The notes beneath the pieces were generated by a model that was not told where the DNA came from, searched no databases, and saw nothing but the letters and a program-made list of their open reading frames with translations. 64,000 bases of DNA from Nitrosopumilus sp. (GTDB lineage: Archaea > Thermoproteota > Nitrososphaeria > Nitrososphaerales > Nitrosopumilaceae): the NCBI GenBank assembly GCA_029862745.1, contig JAOTWS010000001.1:233570-297569 (forward strand), in the 5' to 3' direction. This document shows, one piece after another, positions 47,239 through 56,210 of the stretch (its first letter is position 1; each line of letters opens with the position of its first letter). The translations under genes were made by a program, and so were the position numbers.

Positions 47239-48378
47239 ATGACAGTGAAAAACATCACAGTTTTGGGTTCTGGTGTCATGGGGCATGGAATTGCTCAAGT
47301 TTCAGCAACCGCCGGATATAATGTGGTATTACGAGATATCGAACAGGAATTTTTGGATAAAGCGATGGAGAAAATCAAATGGAGTTTAGACAAACTAGTT
47401 TCTAAAGAAAAAATATCAAAAGAGGAAGGTGAGACAATTTTTTCAAGAATCACACCTATTGTGGATTTGAAAGAAGCGGTGAAAAATACCGAGCTTGTAA
47501 TCGAAGTGGTTCCAGAGATAATGGAGTTAAAGAAAAAAGTTTACGCGGAACTAGACAAAGTTGCAGCCCCAGAAGTAATCTTTGCATCAAACACAAGTAC
47601 GCTTCCAATTACTGAAATAGCAAATACAACATCACGTCCAGAAAAATTTATAGGAATACATTTCTTCAATCCGCCGCAACTAATGAAATTAGTTGAAGTC
47701 ATTCCAGGTGAAAAGACATCAAAGAAAGTTACGGAAATGACATTAGAGTACGTAAAATCAGTAAACAAGCAGGCAGTGGTTTGTAGAAAAGACGTTCCGG
47801 GATTCATAATTAACAGACTATTCATACCGATGGTTCATGAAGCTTGTTTTGTAAAAGATAGAACAGGTGCAACTTTGGAAGAGATTGATTCTGCTGTGAA
47901 GTTTAAACTAGGATTCCCGATGGGAATTTTTGAGTTAGCAGATTTCACAGGAATGGATGTAATTCACAAGGCAACTGTAGAGATGCATTTACGAGATAAG
48001 AAAGTGATCAACCCACATCCACTTGTAGAGAAAATGTTTGAAGCAAAAAAACTAGGTCAAAAATCAGGGGAAGGGTATTACAAATATTCTGACGAAAAAT
48101 ATGAAAGGGTTGTACTCTCAAAAGAGTTAGCAGAGAAATGCAATCCAATACAACTTGTTGCAAATATCCTAAATAATGCAGCATGGCTTATTACAAACGG
48201 TGCTAGTGATATTGAAGAAATTGAAAAAGCTGCACAATTGGGTTTGGGTTTAAAGAAACCATTGTTTGAAACTGCAAAAGAGATTGGAATCAAAAACATA
48301 GTTGCGGAATTAAACAAACTTGCTGCAGAACATGGGGAGTTTTACCGTCCAGATCCATTACTTTTATCTATGCACTAA
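47239..48378 (+). CDS. 3-hydroxyacyl-CoA (3-hydroxybutyryl-CoA) dehydrogenase
   Basis: A 379-residue NAD-dependent dehydrogenase. The Rossmann motif is ITVLGSGVMGHGIAQVSA. The catalytic region is IHFFNPPQLMKLVEVIPG (His), and 'DVPGFIINRLFIPMVHEA' follows. The C-terminal domain (FELADFTGMDVIH) is duplicated in part, with a last module (ANILNNAAWLITNGASDIEE). It oxidises (S)-3-hydroxybutyryl-CoA to acetoacetyl-CoA, a step in the 3-hydroxypropionate/4-hydroxybutyrate CO2-fixation cycle. No hydratase domain is present. Divergent from the zinc-finger gene. Confidence 0.92.
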   Translation: MTVKNITVLGSGVMGHGIAQVSATAGYNVVLRDIEQEFLDKAMEKIKWSLDKLVSKEKISKEEGETIFSRITPIVDLKEAVKNTELVIEVVPEIMELKKKVYAELDKVAAPEVIFASNTSTLPITEIANTTSRPEKFIGIHFFNPPQLMKLVEVIPGEKTSKKVTEMTLEYVKSVNKQAVVCRKDVPGFIINRLFIPMVHEACFVKDRTGATLEEIDSAVKFKLGFPMGIFELADFTGMDVIHKATVEMHLRDKKVINPHPLVEKMFEAKKLGQKSGEGYYKYSDEKYERVVLSKELAEKCNPIQLVANILNNAAWLITNGASDIEEIEKAAQLGLGLKKPLFETAKEIGIKNIVAELNKLAAEHGEFYRPDPLLLSMH

Positions 48379-48883
48379 TTAGTTCTAAAATTTTCCTTAC
48401 AGCTTCTTGAGCAGTGTCAACTCCGATAATTTTAACATTTTTTCTATGATCTAAATACCCATCAATATACTGCATAACAGATCCATTTAGATTTCGAATT
48501 GCCACCATTGGTTTTTTATTCATATATGCAGCACATGTTTCAGACAAAGTTCCAGATCCACCACCCACAATAATTACGCCATCTGCACTTAGTGCATTCA
48601 AAAAATCACGAGTCAATCCCATTCCAGTAGGAATAACAACATCACAAAATTCATTGGCTTCAGAAGCATCAGACTGCGGAATAATACCCACTGTCAAACC
48701 ACCTGCATCTTTTGCACCATGAGAAGAAGCAGTCATCACCCCACCCAATCCACCGGTAATTAAGACAGAATCAGATTTTGCAATTTCAACTCCAACATCA
48801 TATGCAATTTTTTCATGCTCTGAGGTACAACCATTTGTATTATGACCTATAACTAAGATTTGTCGTCTTTTTACCACAATCAA
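48368..48883 (-). CDS. TIGR00725/LOG-like nucleotide-binding protein
   Basis: A 171-residue Rossmann-like protein: LVIGHNTNGCTSEHEKIAYD, 'SVLITGGLGGVMTASSHGAKDAGG' (GG-G-x-M signature), 'GIIPQSDASEANEFCDVVIP' and 'GVIIVGGGSGTLSETCAAY' (PGG-GT-like). The family (TIGR00725, LOG/cytokinin-activating relatives) hydrolyses nucleotides or has unknown activity; the Arg-Glu pair of true LOG is not clear. It overlaps the dehydrogenase end by 11 bases (convergent). Confidence 0.85.
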   Translation of the reverse strand: MIVVKRRQILVIGHNTNGCTSEHEKIAYDVGVEIAKSDSVLITGGLGGVMTASSHGAKDAGGLTVGIIPQSDASEANEFCDVVIPTGMGLTRDFLNALSADGVIIVGGGSGTLSETCAAYMNKKPMVAIRNLNGSVMQYIDGYLDHRKNVKIIGVDTAQEAVRKILELISA

Positions 48884-48952
48884 GATAAAATAAAGGGTTT
48901 GAAATATTTTGTCAAGAGAAAAAGATATTAGGTAAAAATATGAACCATATTC

Positions 48953-49075
48953 ATGGGAAACCGCTCAATGCCAGTATGTTTTACTGAAAAACAATACAAA
49001 ATGATCGAAGAATTTGCCAAGAGAAATGGTATGCTTAACGCAAGTCAAGCTCTTGAAAAAATTTTAGAACAATAA
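48953..49075 (+). CDS. Small RHH-like protein, 40 residues
   Basis: MGNRSMPVCFTEKQYKMIEE then FAKRNGMLNASQALEKILEQ. A strand and two helices in ribbon-helix-helix order, with CopG-like 'FTEKQYKMIEEFAKRNG..NASQAL'. Possibly a DNA-binding regulator. Below the size cut-off, but coding-looking. Confidence 0.6.
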   Translation: MGNRSMPVCFTEKQYKMIEEFAKRNGMLNASQALEKILEQ

Positions 49076-49137
49076 ATATTTTTTGTTATTTTTATTTTGT
49101 TTACATTTATAGAATAAGATGTATAAGATAAGATCAA

Positions 49138-49548
49138 ATGGGATTATTTAGTAAAAAGCCATCATATTGTGCTGTTTGCAATAAAGAATTAATCCATAAA
49201 CATAAACCAAAAAGAGAATGGAATCTAAAGGGAAGGCTTTGTGGAGACTGTCATTTTGAAAAATCTAAAGAATACTATGAAGGTAAAATAAGACAGCCAT
49301 GCGTCATATGTGGAGTAACTCAAAAAATTACGGATTTATGGGAACCTAGATGGCAATGGGACATGGAAGGTTTGCTATGTAAGAAATGTTTTGACAAAAA
49401 AGAAGAAGATCATGGGAAAAAGAAAAATTTTTGTGCATTATGCGAAACTCAGATGGGTTTGATCAGATACAATCCAAAAAGCAATTGGAAAATTGAAGGT
49501 CAATTGTGTCGAAAATGTTGGGACAGCAAGAAAACAGAGTTTGGATAA
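49138..49548 (+). CDS. Triple zinc-ribbon protein
   Basis: A 136-residue protein with three copies of an approximately 43-residue unit: C-x2-C, then about 17 residues later 'W..[KE]G.LC..C'. Examples: CAVC....WNLKGRLCGDC, CVIC....WDMEGLLCKKC, CALC....WKIEGQLCRKC. Each unit should bind one zinc. The N-terminus is MGLFSKKPS. Likely a nucleic-acid or protein-binding module; function unknown. It lies two bases before the next zinc-finger gene. Confidence 0.75.
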   Translation: MGLFSKKPSYCAVCNKELIHKHKPKREWNLKGRLCGDCHFEKSKEYYEGKIRQPCVICGVTQKITDLWEPRWQWDMEGLLCKKCFDKKEEDHGKKKNFCALCETQMGLIRYNPKSNWKIEGQLCRKCWDSKKTEFG

Positions 49549-49550
49549 AA

Positions 49551-49748
49551 ATGAAATTTTTTCAAAAAATTAAATGTGAGATTTGTTCAAAAGAATTTTC
49601 AAAGCAAGAAGAAGTTATGAACCATAAAGAAATTGTTCACGGTAAGGATTTGAAGTATGATTGTAAAGAATGTAAAAAATATTTTCTAAACATGGAAGAT
49701 ATGAGGACCCATTTACAGAGAGAACACAGTTACAAAAAAGACAGGTAG
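49551..49748 (+). CDS. C2H2 zinc-finger protein, 65 residues
   Basis: Two C2H2-type fingers: CEICSKEFSKQEEVMNHKEIVH (first 20 shown in part) and CKECKKYFLNMEDMRTHLQR followed by EH. Eukaryote-like spacing (C-x2-C-x12-H-x4-H) makes DNA binding plausible. The start is the ATG at 49551, two bases after the stop of the triple-ribbon gene; an earlier in-frame ATG at 49506 lies inside that gene and is unlikely. Converges on rpoP. Confidence 0.75.
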   Translation: MKFFQKIKCEICSKEFSKQEEVMNHKEIVHGKDLKYDCKECKKYFLNMEDMRTHLQREHSYKKDR

Positions 49749-49749
49749 T

Positions 49750-49956
49750 TTAGATTGCTTTTACGGTTTTAACTACTGGTGGTCTTACTTTGGTAAATAC
49801 TCTGAAACCACAAATACACTTAATCTCAGGTAAACGAGATAATTCAGCATTTGAAACCGCAGTACCACATCTAAGACAAGCATAATTTACTTCAAAAGTT
49901 TCAACAGAGGTTTCCTCTATTTCATCAATGTTTTCTTCAACCATGTTTCTCATCAA
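49750..49956 (-). CDS. rpoP: RNA polymerase subunit Rpo12 (RpoP)
   Basis: A 68-residue zinc ribbon: YACLRCGTAVSNAELSRLPE, then 'IKCICGFRVFTKVRPPVVK'. The last motif (CGxRV..K.RPPVVK) is diagnostic of archaeal Rpo12/RPB12. The second zinc knuckle has a single intervening residue (CIC). Acidic N-terminal extension of about 22 residues. An accessory subunit of RNA polymerase near subunits 3/10/11. Confidence 0.9.
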   Translation of the reverse strand: MMRNMVEENIDEIEETSVETFEVNYACLRCGTAVSNAELSRLPEIKCICGFRVFTKVRPPVVKTVKAI

Positions 49957-49982
49957 AATTTCTATAATTTAAGGATAACAGA

Positions 49983-50291
49983 TCATGTCAAAGATAATTC
50001 AATGTAGACATCATCAGGAATTTTTAGTCTCATAAGTTGTCTAATTGCTTTGTCATCAGCATTGATGTTGATAATTCTTCTGTGCATTTTCATTTCCCAT
50101 TTTTCATAGGTTTCAGTACCACTACCACATGGGGATTTTCTAGTTGCAACATGTAATCGTTTTACTGGAAGCGGTGTTGGGCCTTTAACTTTAACACCGG
50201 TTTTTTTACCAATTCCCATAATCTCCCCACAAACACCATCTAATTTTGGTAGACTAGTAGAAGTGAGTTTGACACGGGCAGTTTGAGTCAT
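49983..50291 (-). CDS. rpsJ: 30S ribosomal protein uS10
   Basis: A 102-residue ribosomal protein: ARVKLTSTSLPKLDGVCGEI, 'GPTPLPVKRLHVATRKSPCGSG', 'WEMKMHRRIININADDKAIRQLM'. The pattern is archaeal uS10. Nine bases after EF-1A in the same operon, the classical archaeal order. Confidence 0.96.
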   Translation of the reverse strand: MTQTARVKLTSTSLPKLDGVCGEIMGIGKKTGVKVKGPTPLPVKRLHVATRKSPCGSGTETYEKWEMKMHRRIININADDKAIRQLMRLKIPDDVYIELSLT

Positions 50292-50300
50292 AAAACACGC

Positions 50301-51599
50301 CTATGGTTTATACACTTCGGTAATTTCCTTAACAATCCCTGCTGCAATAGTTGCACCCATGTCTCTAAGTGCAAATCTACCCATTTCAGGGAAATCTTTG
50401 AAAGTTTCGATACAAGTTGGCCTTACAGGTCTGATTTTGACAATTGCAGAATCTCCAACTTTAAGGAATTTTGGATTTTCTTCTTCAACGGCACCAGTTG
50501 CGGGGTTAATCTTTTGAAGGAACTCAGTAACAGTTGCTGCAACTTGTGCAGTATGTGCATGCATTACAGGTGTGTAACCAGGAGCAATTGCTGTGGGGTG
50601 ATGAATTACAATAATCTGTGCTTTGAATTCTTTTGCAACCATTGGTGGCGCATCAGGAGTACCAAGTACATCTCCTCGTTTGATATCTTTCTTTTCAATA
50701 CCTCTAAGGTTAAAACCAATGTTGTCACCTGCTTCTGCAGTTGGCATTTCGGTGTGGTGTGTTTCAATAGATTTGATTTCACCGAGAGCACCAGAAGGCA
50801 TAACAATGATTTTTTGGTTAGTCTTCATGACACCAGTTTCAACTCTACCTACAGGTACAGTACCTACACCAGTAATTGTGTATACATCTTGAATTGGAAC
50901 ACGCAGTGGTTTACCAATTGGTTTTTCAGAAACGGTAAAGTCATCAAATGCTTCAAGTAATGTTTTGCCTTTGTACCAAGCCATATTCTCGGATTTTTTA
51001 ACCAAGTTATCACCTTTCCATCCAGAAACCGGAATGAATGGTACATTTTCTAGTTTATAACCCACAGATCTTACTAGTTTTTCACCTTTCTCTTTGGCAG
51101 CCTTGAATGCATCCTCTTTGTACTCAACTGCATCCATTTTGTTTATAGCGACAATTAGTTGACCTACACCAAGTGTCTTTAACAAGAAAGCATGTTCTCT
51201 TGCTTGTCCACCCGCGGCAATTGCAGTATCAGTTTCACCTTCTTTTGCAGAAAGTACCAGGATTGCTGCATCTGCCTCAGAAGCACCAGTAATCATATTT
51301 TTAATAAAGTCCCTGTGACCAGGAGCATCAATCAAAGTAAAGAAGTATTTGTTAGACTCAAATTTTTGGAATGCTAGATCGATTGTAATACCTCTCTCTC
51401 TTTCATCTTTAATGTTATCCATTACCCAAGCATACTTGAAGGTATCACCTTTTCCGGTCTTTTCGGATTCGGCTCCGTGTGCTGCAATTGTTCTTTCATC
51501 TACAACACCAAGATCCATCAAGAAATGACCCATAGTTGTTGATTTTCCATTATCGATATGACCTGTTACAATCAGGTTCAAATGTGGTTTATCTGCCAT
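50301..51599 (-). CDS. tuf: Translation elongation factor EF-1A (aEF1A)
   Basis: A 432-residue GTPase that delivers aminoacyl-tRNA. G1 is GHIDNGKST, switch 2 DAPGHRDF, G4 NKMD, and the effector region RGITIDLAFQ. Domains 2 and 3 follow (VPIQDVYTITGVGTVPVGRV, 'HHPTAIAPGYTPVMHAHT'). First gene of the EF-1A-uS10 unit. Confidence 0.97.
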   Translation of the reverse strand: MADKPHLNLIVTGHIDNGKSTTMGHFLMDLGVVDERTIAAHGAESEKTGKGDTFKYAWVMDNIKDERERGITIDLAFQKFESNKYFFTLIDAPGHRDFIKNMITGASEADAAILVLSAKEGETDTAIAAGGQAREHAFLLKTLGVGQLIVAINKMDAVEYKEDAFKAAKEKGEKLVRSVGYKLENVPFIPVSGWKGDNLVKKSENMAWYKGKTLLEAFDDFTVSEKPIGKPLRVPIQDVYTITGVGTVPVGRVETGVMKTNQKIIVMPSGALGEIKSIETHHTEMPTAEAGDNIGFNLRGIEKKDIKRGDVLGTPDAPPMVAKEFKAQIIVIHHPTAIAPGYTPVMHAHTAQVAATVTEFLQKINPATGAVEEENPKFLKVGDSAIVKIRPVRPTCIETFKDFPEMGRFALRDMGATIAAGIVKEITEVYKP

Positions 51600-52176
51600 A
51601 TCAAAAGCCTAACTGAGGGCATTTATTACTGTTATGAATTTTTGAAGAAAAACGAATATTTTCAAATAGTTTTAGATCATAGAATTTTGCTAAAAATATA
51701 TCAGACAAACAAATAATGCAAAACATGATTTTATGGATTAATTAATCAATGATTTTGAGGGAGGTTAACAAATACATGATTTCAATCTAAAAAATGATTC
51801 TTGTTTCACTTGACGGTTCGCAAAACTTCTTTAGGGTATTTGACAAGAAAATCTATTTTGCAAGACAATGAGGTAAAACTTACAGGGCCGTATACCATCA
51901 AAAAGACATCTAGGTTTTAATTAGATACAGTTGAGAGTGTAGATTCATTCAAGAGGTGACAATAAACGGAAGCATGATCTAATTGTAATTGGCTCAAACG
52001 GTGCATATCATTACGCATATTGCACTATCGGTCAAATCTTAACATAATGATTACACATATTCTATAAATGGGAAAATTTCACTTTAAAACAACCTATCAA
52101 AACACACCTAAATTAACTTCAACTAAATAAAACTGATCTGACTAACTTTATTTGTGGGTATGCTTAATGATTTTTA
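51600..52176. other. 577-base region upstream of EF-1A with a Usp remnant
   Basis: Between EF-1A and a divergent pair of hypothetical genes. Holds the EF-1A promoter region near 51600-51660 and the remnant of a universal stress protein gene (51794-52047). Confidence 0.5.
51794..52047 (+). pseudogene. Universal stress protein remnant
   Basis: Starts MILVSLDGSQNFFRVFDKKI, stops at FARQ, then continues in other frames (NEVKLTGPYTIKKTSRF and KRKHDLIVIGSNGAYHYAYC). The 'ILVSLDGS' start and 'HDLIVIGS.GA' end match the Usp fold, but stops and missing middle parts show a dead gene. Confidence 0.5.
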
Positions 52177-52413
52177 ATGCATGATACAGAGCCGGATACA
52201 TTTGTCTATCAAACATGGCCTGAAAAATTTAGTAAGATGTTAAAAAAGATCGGTGTCGATTCAGAATCAAAAGAAATTGGAACAGATAATGTTGAAAAAA
52301 ATGATTACTATAGTAGATATTTTGCTCAAACACCAAGAATGATAACTAATCGCGGATGTCTCGATGTTAAAGATTCCAATATTGACGTGATACAAATTAT
52401 TCAAAAGGGGTAG
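52177..52413 (+). CDS. Hypothetical protein, 78 residues
   Basis: Not recognised. An acidic small soluble protein: DTFVYQTWPEKFSKMLKKIG, then 'YYSRYFAQTPRMITNRGCLD'. Two bases before the next gene, likely one transcript. Probably lineage-specific. Confidence 0.55.
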   Translation: MHDTEPDTFVYQTWPEKFSKMLKKIGVDSESKEIGTDNVEKNDYYSRYFAQTPRMITNRGCLDVKDSNIDVIQIIQKG

Positions 52414-52415
52414 AA

Positions 52416-52793
52416 ATGCAAGATCCAAATCCACTTCCATGGGGCGCTTTAGATAGATTTCAAGCTCATTTCATTGTTAGAAAAGATACAGGTGCTTCTG
52501 TAAAAAACTATGTCGCAAAAACAATTCTTACTACTAAAGGGCACTTTGGTAATAAATCGATTGTAAAAGTAAGTTGGGATGGTCCTGGAAGTTTATCGTC
52601 AAAATTAAATTCAGATACAGAACTCAACAATATGATTGCAAAACAATTGATTAAAAATGCAACAATCTATGTGGAGCCTACTGAAGGGGCCATTAGAATA
52701 AGAGGTAAATGGGACAATCATATTGAATTTGGAATTACAAAAGAACTATTTGAGATATACGATAGAATTGCTGGTCACATAAAATCAGTCTAA
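52416..52793 (+). CDS. Conserved hypothetical protein, 125 residues
   Basis: Not recognised. Soluble alpha/beta protein: FQAHFIVRKDTGASVKNYVA, 'HFGNKSIVKVSWDGPGSLSSKL', 'ATIYVEPTEGAIRIRGKWD'. Ends by overlapping the end of the endonuclease gene (convergent). Confidence 0.6.
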   Translation: MQDPNPLPWGALDRFQAHFIVRKDTGASVKNYVAKTILTTKGHFGNKSIVKVSWDGPGSLSSKLNSDTELNNMIAKQLIKNATIYVEPTEGAIRIRGKWDNHIEFGITKELFEIYDRIAGHIKSV

Positions 52794-53326
52794 GCTTTCC
52801 ACCAGTCTAGTGCAAGAAAATCTACTTTATTCCTACCTTTAGGAATTGCCAAAATGAATTGTTTTCTTACTGTAGTTGCAAGTCGTCCTGCAAGAACAAT
52901 TCCAGTAGATGTAATTGATTCACTTCTATTATACACTTGAATCAAAAACGGAGCATGATCAATTCCGGGACCTTTCTCATACACTGCAAAATCACAACCA
53001 AATTTTATTCCTGGATTTATAACATATCCTTTATCTCTGAAATTCTTGTAAACTAAATATTTCTTATCAAACTCATGGACTTCCTTTTTACAAATCTCAG
53101 TCATTTCTTTTGTAGATATTTTTTGATTTGTTTTATTGATTGTGATTTTTTTATTCTCTAAAAGATATAACCCCTCAATTAAATCAAGAATTAATGGAAC
53201 ATCAATCTCATCAATTTTTGGTTTTGGCATACCAATTGGTTTCCCATAATAGCCTTGGCTGAAAAGTTTACGCGAATCTTCAATATCCCATACTATTATT
53301 CGATTTTCGATTAATTCACTTTTCAT
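52790..53326 (-). CDS. endA: tRNA-splicing endonuclease EndA
   Basis: A 178-residue enzyme that cuts bulge-helix-bulge RNA in pre-tRNAs and rRNA precursors. The C-terminal domain carries the catalytic triad: Tyr in FGCDFAVYEKGPG, His in DHAPFLIQVY and Lys in LATTVRKQFILAI. The N-terminal half (EGLYLLENKKI, 'YLVYKNFRDKGYVINPGIKF') is the usual structural domain. Length fits the short archaeal subunit. Confidence 0.92.
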   Translation of the reverse strand: MKSELIENRIIVWDIEDSRKLFSQGYYGKPIGMPKPKIDEIDVPLILDLIEGLYLLENKKITINKTNQKISTKEMTEICKKEVHEFDKKYLVYKNFRDKGYVINPGIKFGCDFAVYEKGPGIDHAPFLIQVYNRSESITSTGIVLAGRLATTVRKQFILAIPKGRNKVDFLALDWWKA

Positions 53327-53420
53327 AAATTTTGTAAAATATTATGTGTATATGAATTCTCTAGTTCAGATAGACTTCAATTTTAGGGATAAAAATAAAG
53401 TAGTGAATGAATTCGTTTGG

Positions 53421-54074
53421 TTATAGGCTCAGTGCTAACAATATGAAAGAATCTGAAACTCTCTGACATTTGTCAGACATTTCTTCAATTCCTTCTATTA
53501 CATCCTTAATCAACAATAATTCTTTTGTATTTGTTACCTCATTTAGAAGTTTTATTGTGGTTTCTCTGTATTTAATGTCTATTTCTCTTTCAATTGTTTG
53601 TGTTTCTTGTGCTAATTCAATTGCATTTGCTGTGTTTGTGTTCAGACTACGAATGATTTCATTTAGTTTGTAAACTTCGTCTACAACTAGTTCAATCAAT
53701 TTTGTGATGTCTTGATCAAGCTTTGCACTTTTCAGCGTAGTTATCTTTACGTTTGAAAGTTTGAATGAAATGCCTGTGATATAACCTGCAATTTCATCCA
53801 TAGTGTAAGCTGTATTTAGAAGGTTTTCCCTGTTCATGATCAGACCTCCCACATCTGCTACTTCTCTTGTGATTTTTCTTCTTAGATTCTCTACTTCTTC
53901 TTCGATGGTTGAAATTTGTTCGAGTGTGTTCTTGATTCCTGTCTTATTTTTTTTCATCATAAGTTCAGGTAGCGTTGCGAGTTCTCTAGAAGCATTTAGA
54001 ATTCGGTTGATTTCGTCTTGTAAAACTGCGATAGCCTTTCTTTTTGCTTGAACCTCAAGCTCTCCACTATACAT
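53421..54074 (-). CDS. DUF47/PhoU-like protein
   Basis: A 217-residue all-helical protein with two PhoU-like helical halves: RILNASRELATLPELMMKKN, 'EEEVENLRRKITREVADVG', 'DEIAGYITGISFKLSNVK' and 'KYRETTIKLLNEVTNTKELL'. DUF47 proteins accompany phosphate transporters as regulators; no pit gene is adjacent here. No metal-binding E/D clusters stand out beyond the family pattern. Confidence 0.8.
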   Translation of the reverse strand: MYSGELEVQAKRKAIAVLQDEINRILNASRELATLPELMMKKNKTGIKNTLEQISTIEEEVENLRRKITREVADVGGLIMNRENLLNTAYTMDEIAGYITGISFKLSNVKITTLKSAKLDQDITKLIELVVDEVYKLNEIIRSLNTNTANAIELAQETQTIEREIDIKYRETTIKLLNEVTNTKELLLIKDVIEGIEEMSDKCQRVSDSFILLALSL

Positions 54075-54141
54075 AACAAAAGTCAGAAAACTTCTAGGTA
54101 ATTTAAATCCTCTATGATTTTTGATACTTTTTGAGCACGAG

Positions 54142-55908
54142 TTACATCAAATTTTTATCATGTGCTACTTTGTTTTGTTTTTTGAATAGCATTATAACTT
54201 CTTCATTAGTTGATGCATCTTCAGCTGCTTTTTCAATTCTGATCTTCCCGGTAAATTTTGGAAATCTCAAAGCAAGGCCAGTATTTTTCCTTATCTTATC
54301 TCTGGCAGATTTATGAATGGGGCTAAGTGTTATATCTGATGCCACTACTTCTATTACCAATTCGGGTTCAAACCATACATCAGCTTCCATATCGCTATTT
54401 ACGCGAGGGTTTTTTTTGATTGTGACTTTAGGATGCAAAATTTGGTAGAGTTGATCTAAATCTTCATCTGAAAATCCAGTTCCTACTTTACAGATACTTG
54501 TAAATTCATCATCATCATCATCGTATGTTGCTAGTAATAGTGTCCCATAATTTCCTGTCCTCCTACCTTTACCAAAATAACCTCCTATCACAACAAGATC
54601 TAAACTATCTCCTAATTCATTTTGATACTCTCTTTTGAGTTTTAACCAGTGGCTCCCTCTTGAGCCTGCCTGATATGGTTTATCAAGCATCTTTAACATT
54701 AATCCTTCACTTCCTGCATTGATGCTATTTTCCATAAACTCTGCTAATTCATTTTCATTTCTAATGATACACATAGGAATACATTTTGCAAACTCATCTT
54801 CTTTGACTTGATTTTCTAGTTTCTCTCTTCTCTTTTTGTATGCTAATTTCAAACAGCTTTTACCGTTATGGTATAAAATATCAAAAAAATTCACTGTTAT
54901 AGGATATTTTGTAACAGCTTTTTCTATTTTGTATTTTCTTCTTCTATGCATTAATTCCTGAAAAGGTAGAAATTCGCCAGTATTTTCGTTAATTGCAACT
55001 ACCTCTGCTTCTAAAATCATGTTATCACCTTGAACAGATTTGGGGATTTTTTCAATAATATCCGGATAATAACTGGAAATATTTTCTAAACTTCTAGAAA
55101 ACAGCACTACTTTCTGACCTTCTATGTGAAGTTGTACTCTCTCCCCATCTAATTTGTATTCAGCTGCAAATTCATTCTCCATTTTTTCAATAGTTTCTTT
55201 CTCACTTTTTACTCTGTCAGCAAGCATGGGTCTAATTGGATTAAACAAAAGTATCTCAAACTTTTCTACGCCTTCGAGACCTTTTGTTGCAATTGTTTCT
55301 GCAACTTTTCCTAAATCACTTGAGACATTATACGCATGTTGTAATTTTTTTCTGTTTTCTTTGTTACCGGAGAATTTAATTGCCAATGCGTCCATTACCG
55401 TATTCTCTGCAATTCCCAATCTCAAAGTTCCCAATAAAATTTTTAGAATATAACTGGCCTCCAAGGGATTTGCATCATTTAACAAACTCGAGATATACTT
55501 CATCTTCATATCTTGCGAATGAGATCCTTCTAAATTAGCAATTTTGAATAACGTTTCATATACTCTTTCAATAGTTATGTCTTCAACAAGAAATGTTGTC
55601 TGTGTTTTTTGTGCTAAAATTGTTGATGCTGCATGACCAAGATCTCCACTTCTTCTATATTCATTTTCAATTCGTTTGACTGGCATTCCTGATGACTTTG
55701 AGATTGATCTTATTGCAAGTTTTTCTGCAACTCCCAACTCTATTCCTTCAAAGTCGGGTCTTAGTTTTCCTTGTAATAAATAGACAATTTTTGCAATGAC
55801 ATTCTCAGGTGTTTTCTCAAATAACTCTACAAGAAACTGTGTTAACTCTAATCTTTTTCTAGTTGATTCCATTTTGTAAAAAGCGTTAGCCAAAATAGAA
55901 AATTCCAT
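54142..55908 (-). CDS. lig: ATP-dependent DNA ligase
   Basis: A 588-residue archaeal DNA ligase I type. The N-terminal DNA-binding domain covers residues 1-220. The adenylation domain has motif I EYKLDGERVQLH (Lys nucleophile). Motif IV (EGLMLKMLDKPYQAGSRGSHWLKLKREY, in part) and the OB-fold motifs VVIGGYFGKGRRTG follow. It joins Okazaki fragments in lagging-strand synthesis. Length and order are normal. Confidence 0.95.
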   Translation of the reverse strand: MEFSILANAFYKMESTRKRLELTQFLVELFEKTPENVIAKIVYLLQGKLRPDFEGIELGVAEKLAIRSISKSSGMPVKRIENEYRRSGDLGHAASTILAQKTQTTFLVEDITIERVYETLFKIANLEGSHSQDMKMKYISSLLNDANPLEASYILKILLGTLRLGIAENTVMDALAIKFSGNKENRKKLQHAYNVSSDLGKVAETIATKGLEGVEKFEILLFNPIRPMLADRVKSEKETIEKMENEFAAEYKLDGERVQLHIEGQKVVLFSRSLENISSYYPDIIEKIPKSVQGDNMILEAEVVAINENTGEFLPFQELMHRRRKYKIEKAVTKYPITVNFFDILYHNGKSCLKLAYKKRREKLENQVKEDEFAKCIPMCIIRNENELAEFMENSINAGSEGLMLKMLDKPYQAGSRGSHWLKLKREYQNELGDSLDLVVIGGYFGKGRRTGNYGTLLLATYDDDDDEFTSICKVGTGFSDEDLDQLYQILHPKVTIKKNPRVNSDMEADVWFEPELVIEVVASDITLSPIHKSARDKIRKNTGLALRFPKFTGKIRIEKAAEDASTNEEVIMLFKKQNKVAHDKNLM

Positions 55909-56210
55909 TCTATGTCTTTACCCAATCCCGAATAAAAGTCTGAATCTAGGCATATTATCACACTTGGGAGTTTTGTTGTTATAATTTGTTAAATTGTAGA
56001 AACTTGTTATTATTGATTTAAAAGATCACGCTCAGCAGTCATCAAAAATGAGTTTTAAGAACTAATTACCGTTTTAAGACATTATTTCAATTATATGATA
56101 TATTCTATATTCAACCATACATGTTTTTGTAAATGAGTATTCTGAAATTGTAGATTTTTAGACAATAGTAATCAATAGGGTTTTTATCTTCATATGTGAA
56201 TTTTTAATTA
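55909..56210. other. 302-base intergenic region, nothing recognised beyond promoters
   Basis: Divergent promoters of the ligase and the PEFG-CTERM gene presumably lie here; no gene or strong repeat seen. Confidence 0.5.

Noticed and set aside
53428..53439. CAGTGCTAAC as a regulon motif
   Set aside because: Differs in the first base, lies at the 3' end of the DUF47 gene and has no promoter nearby.
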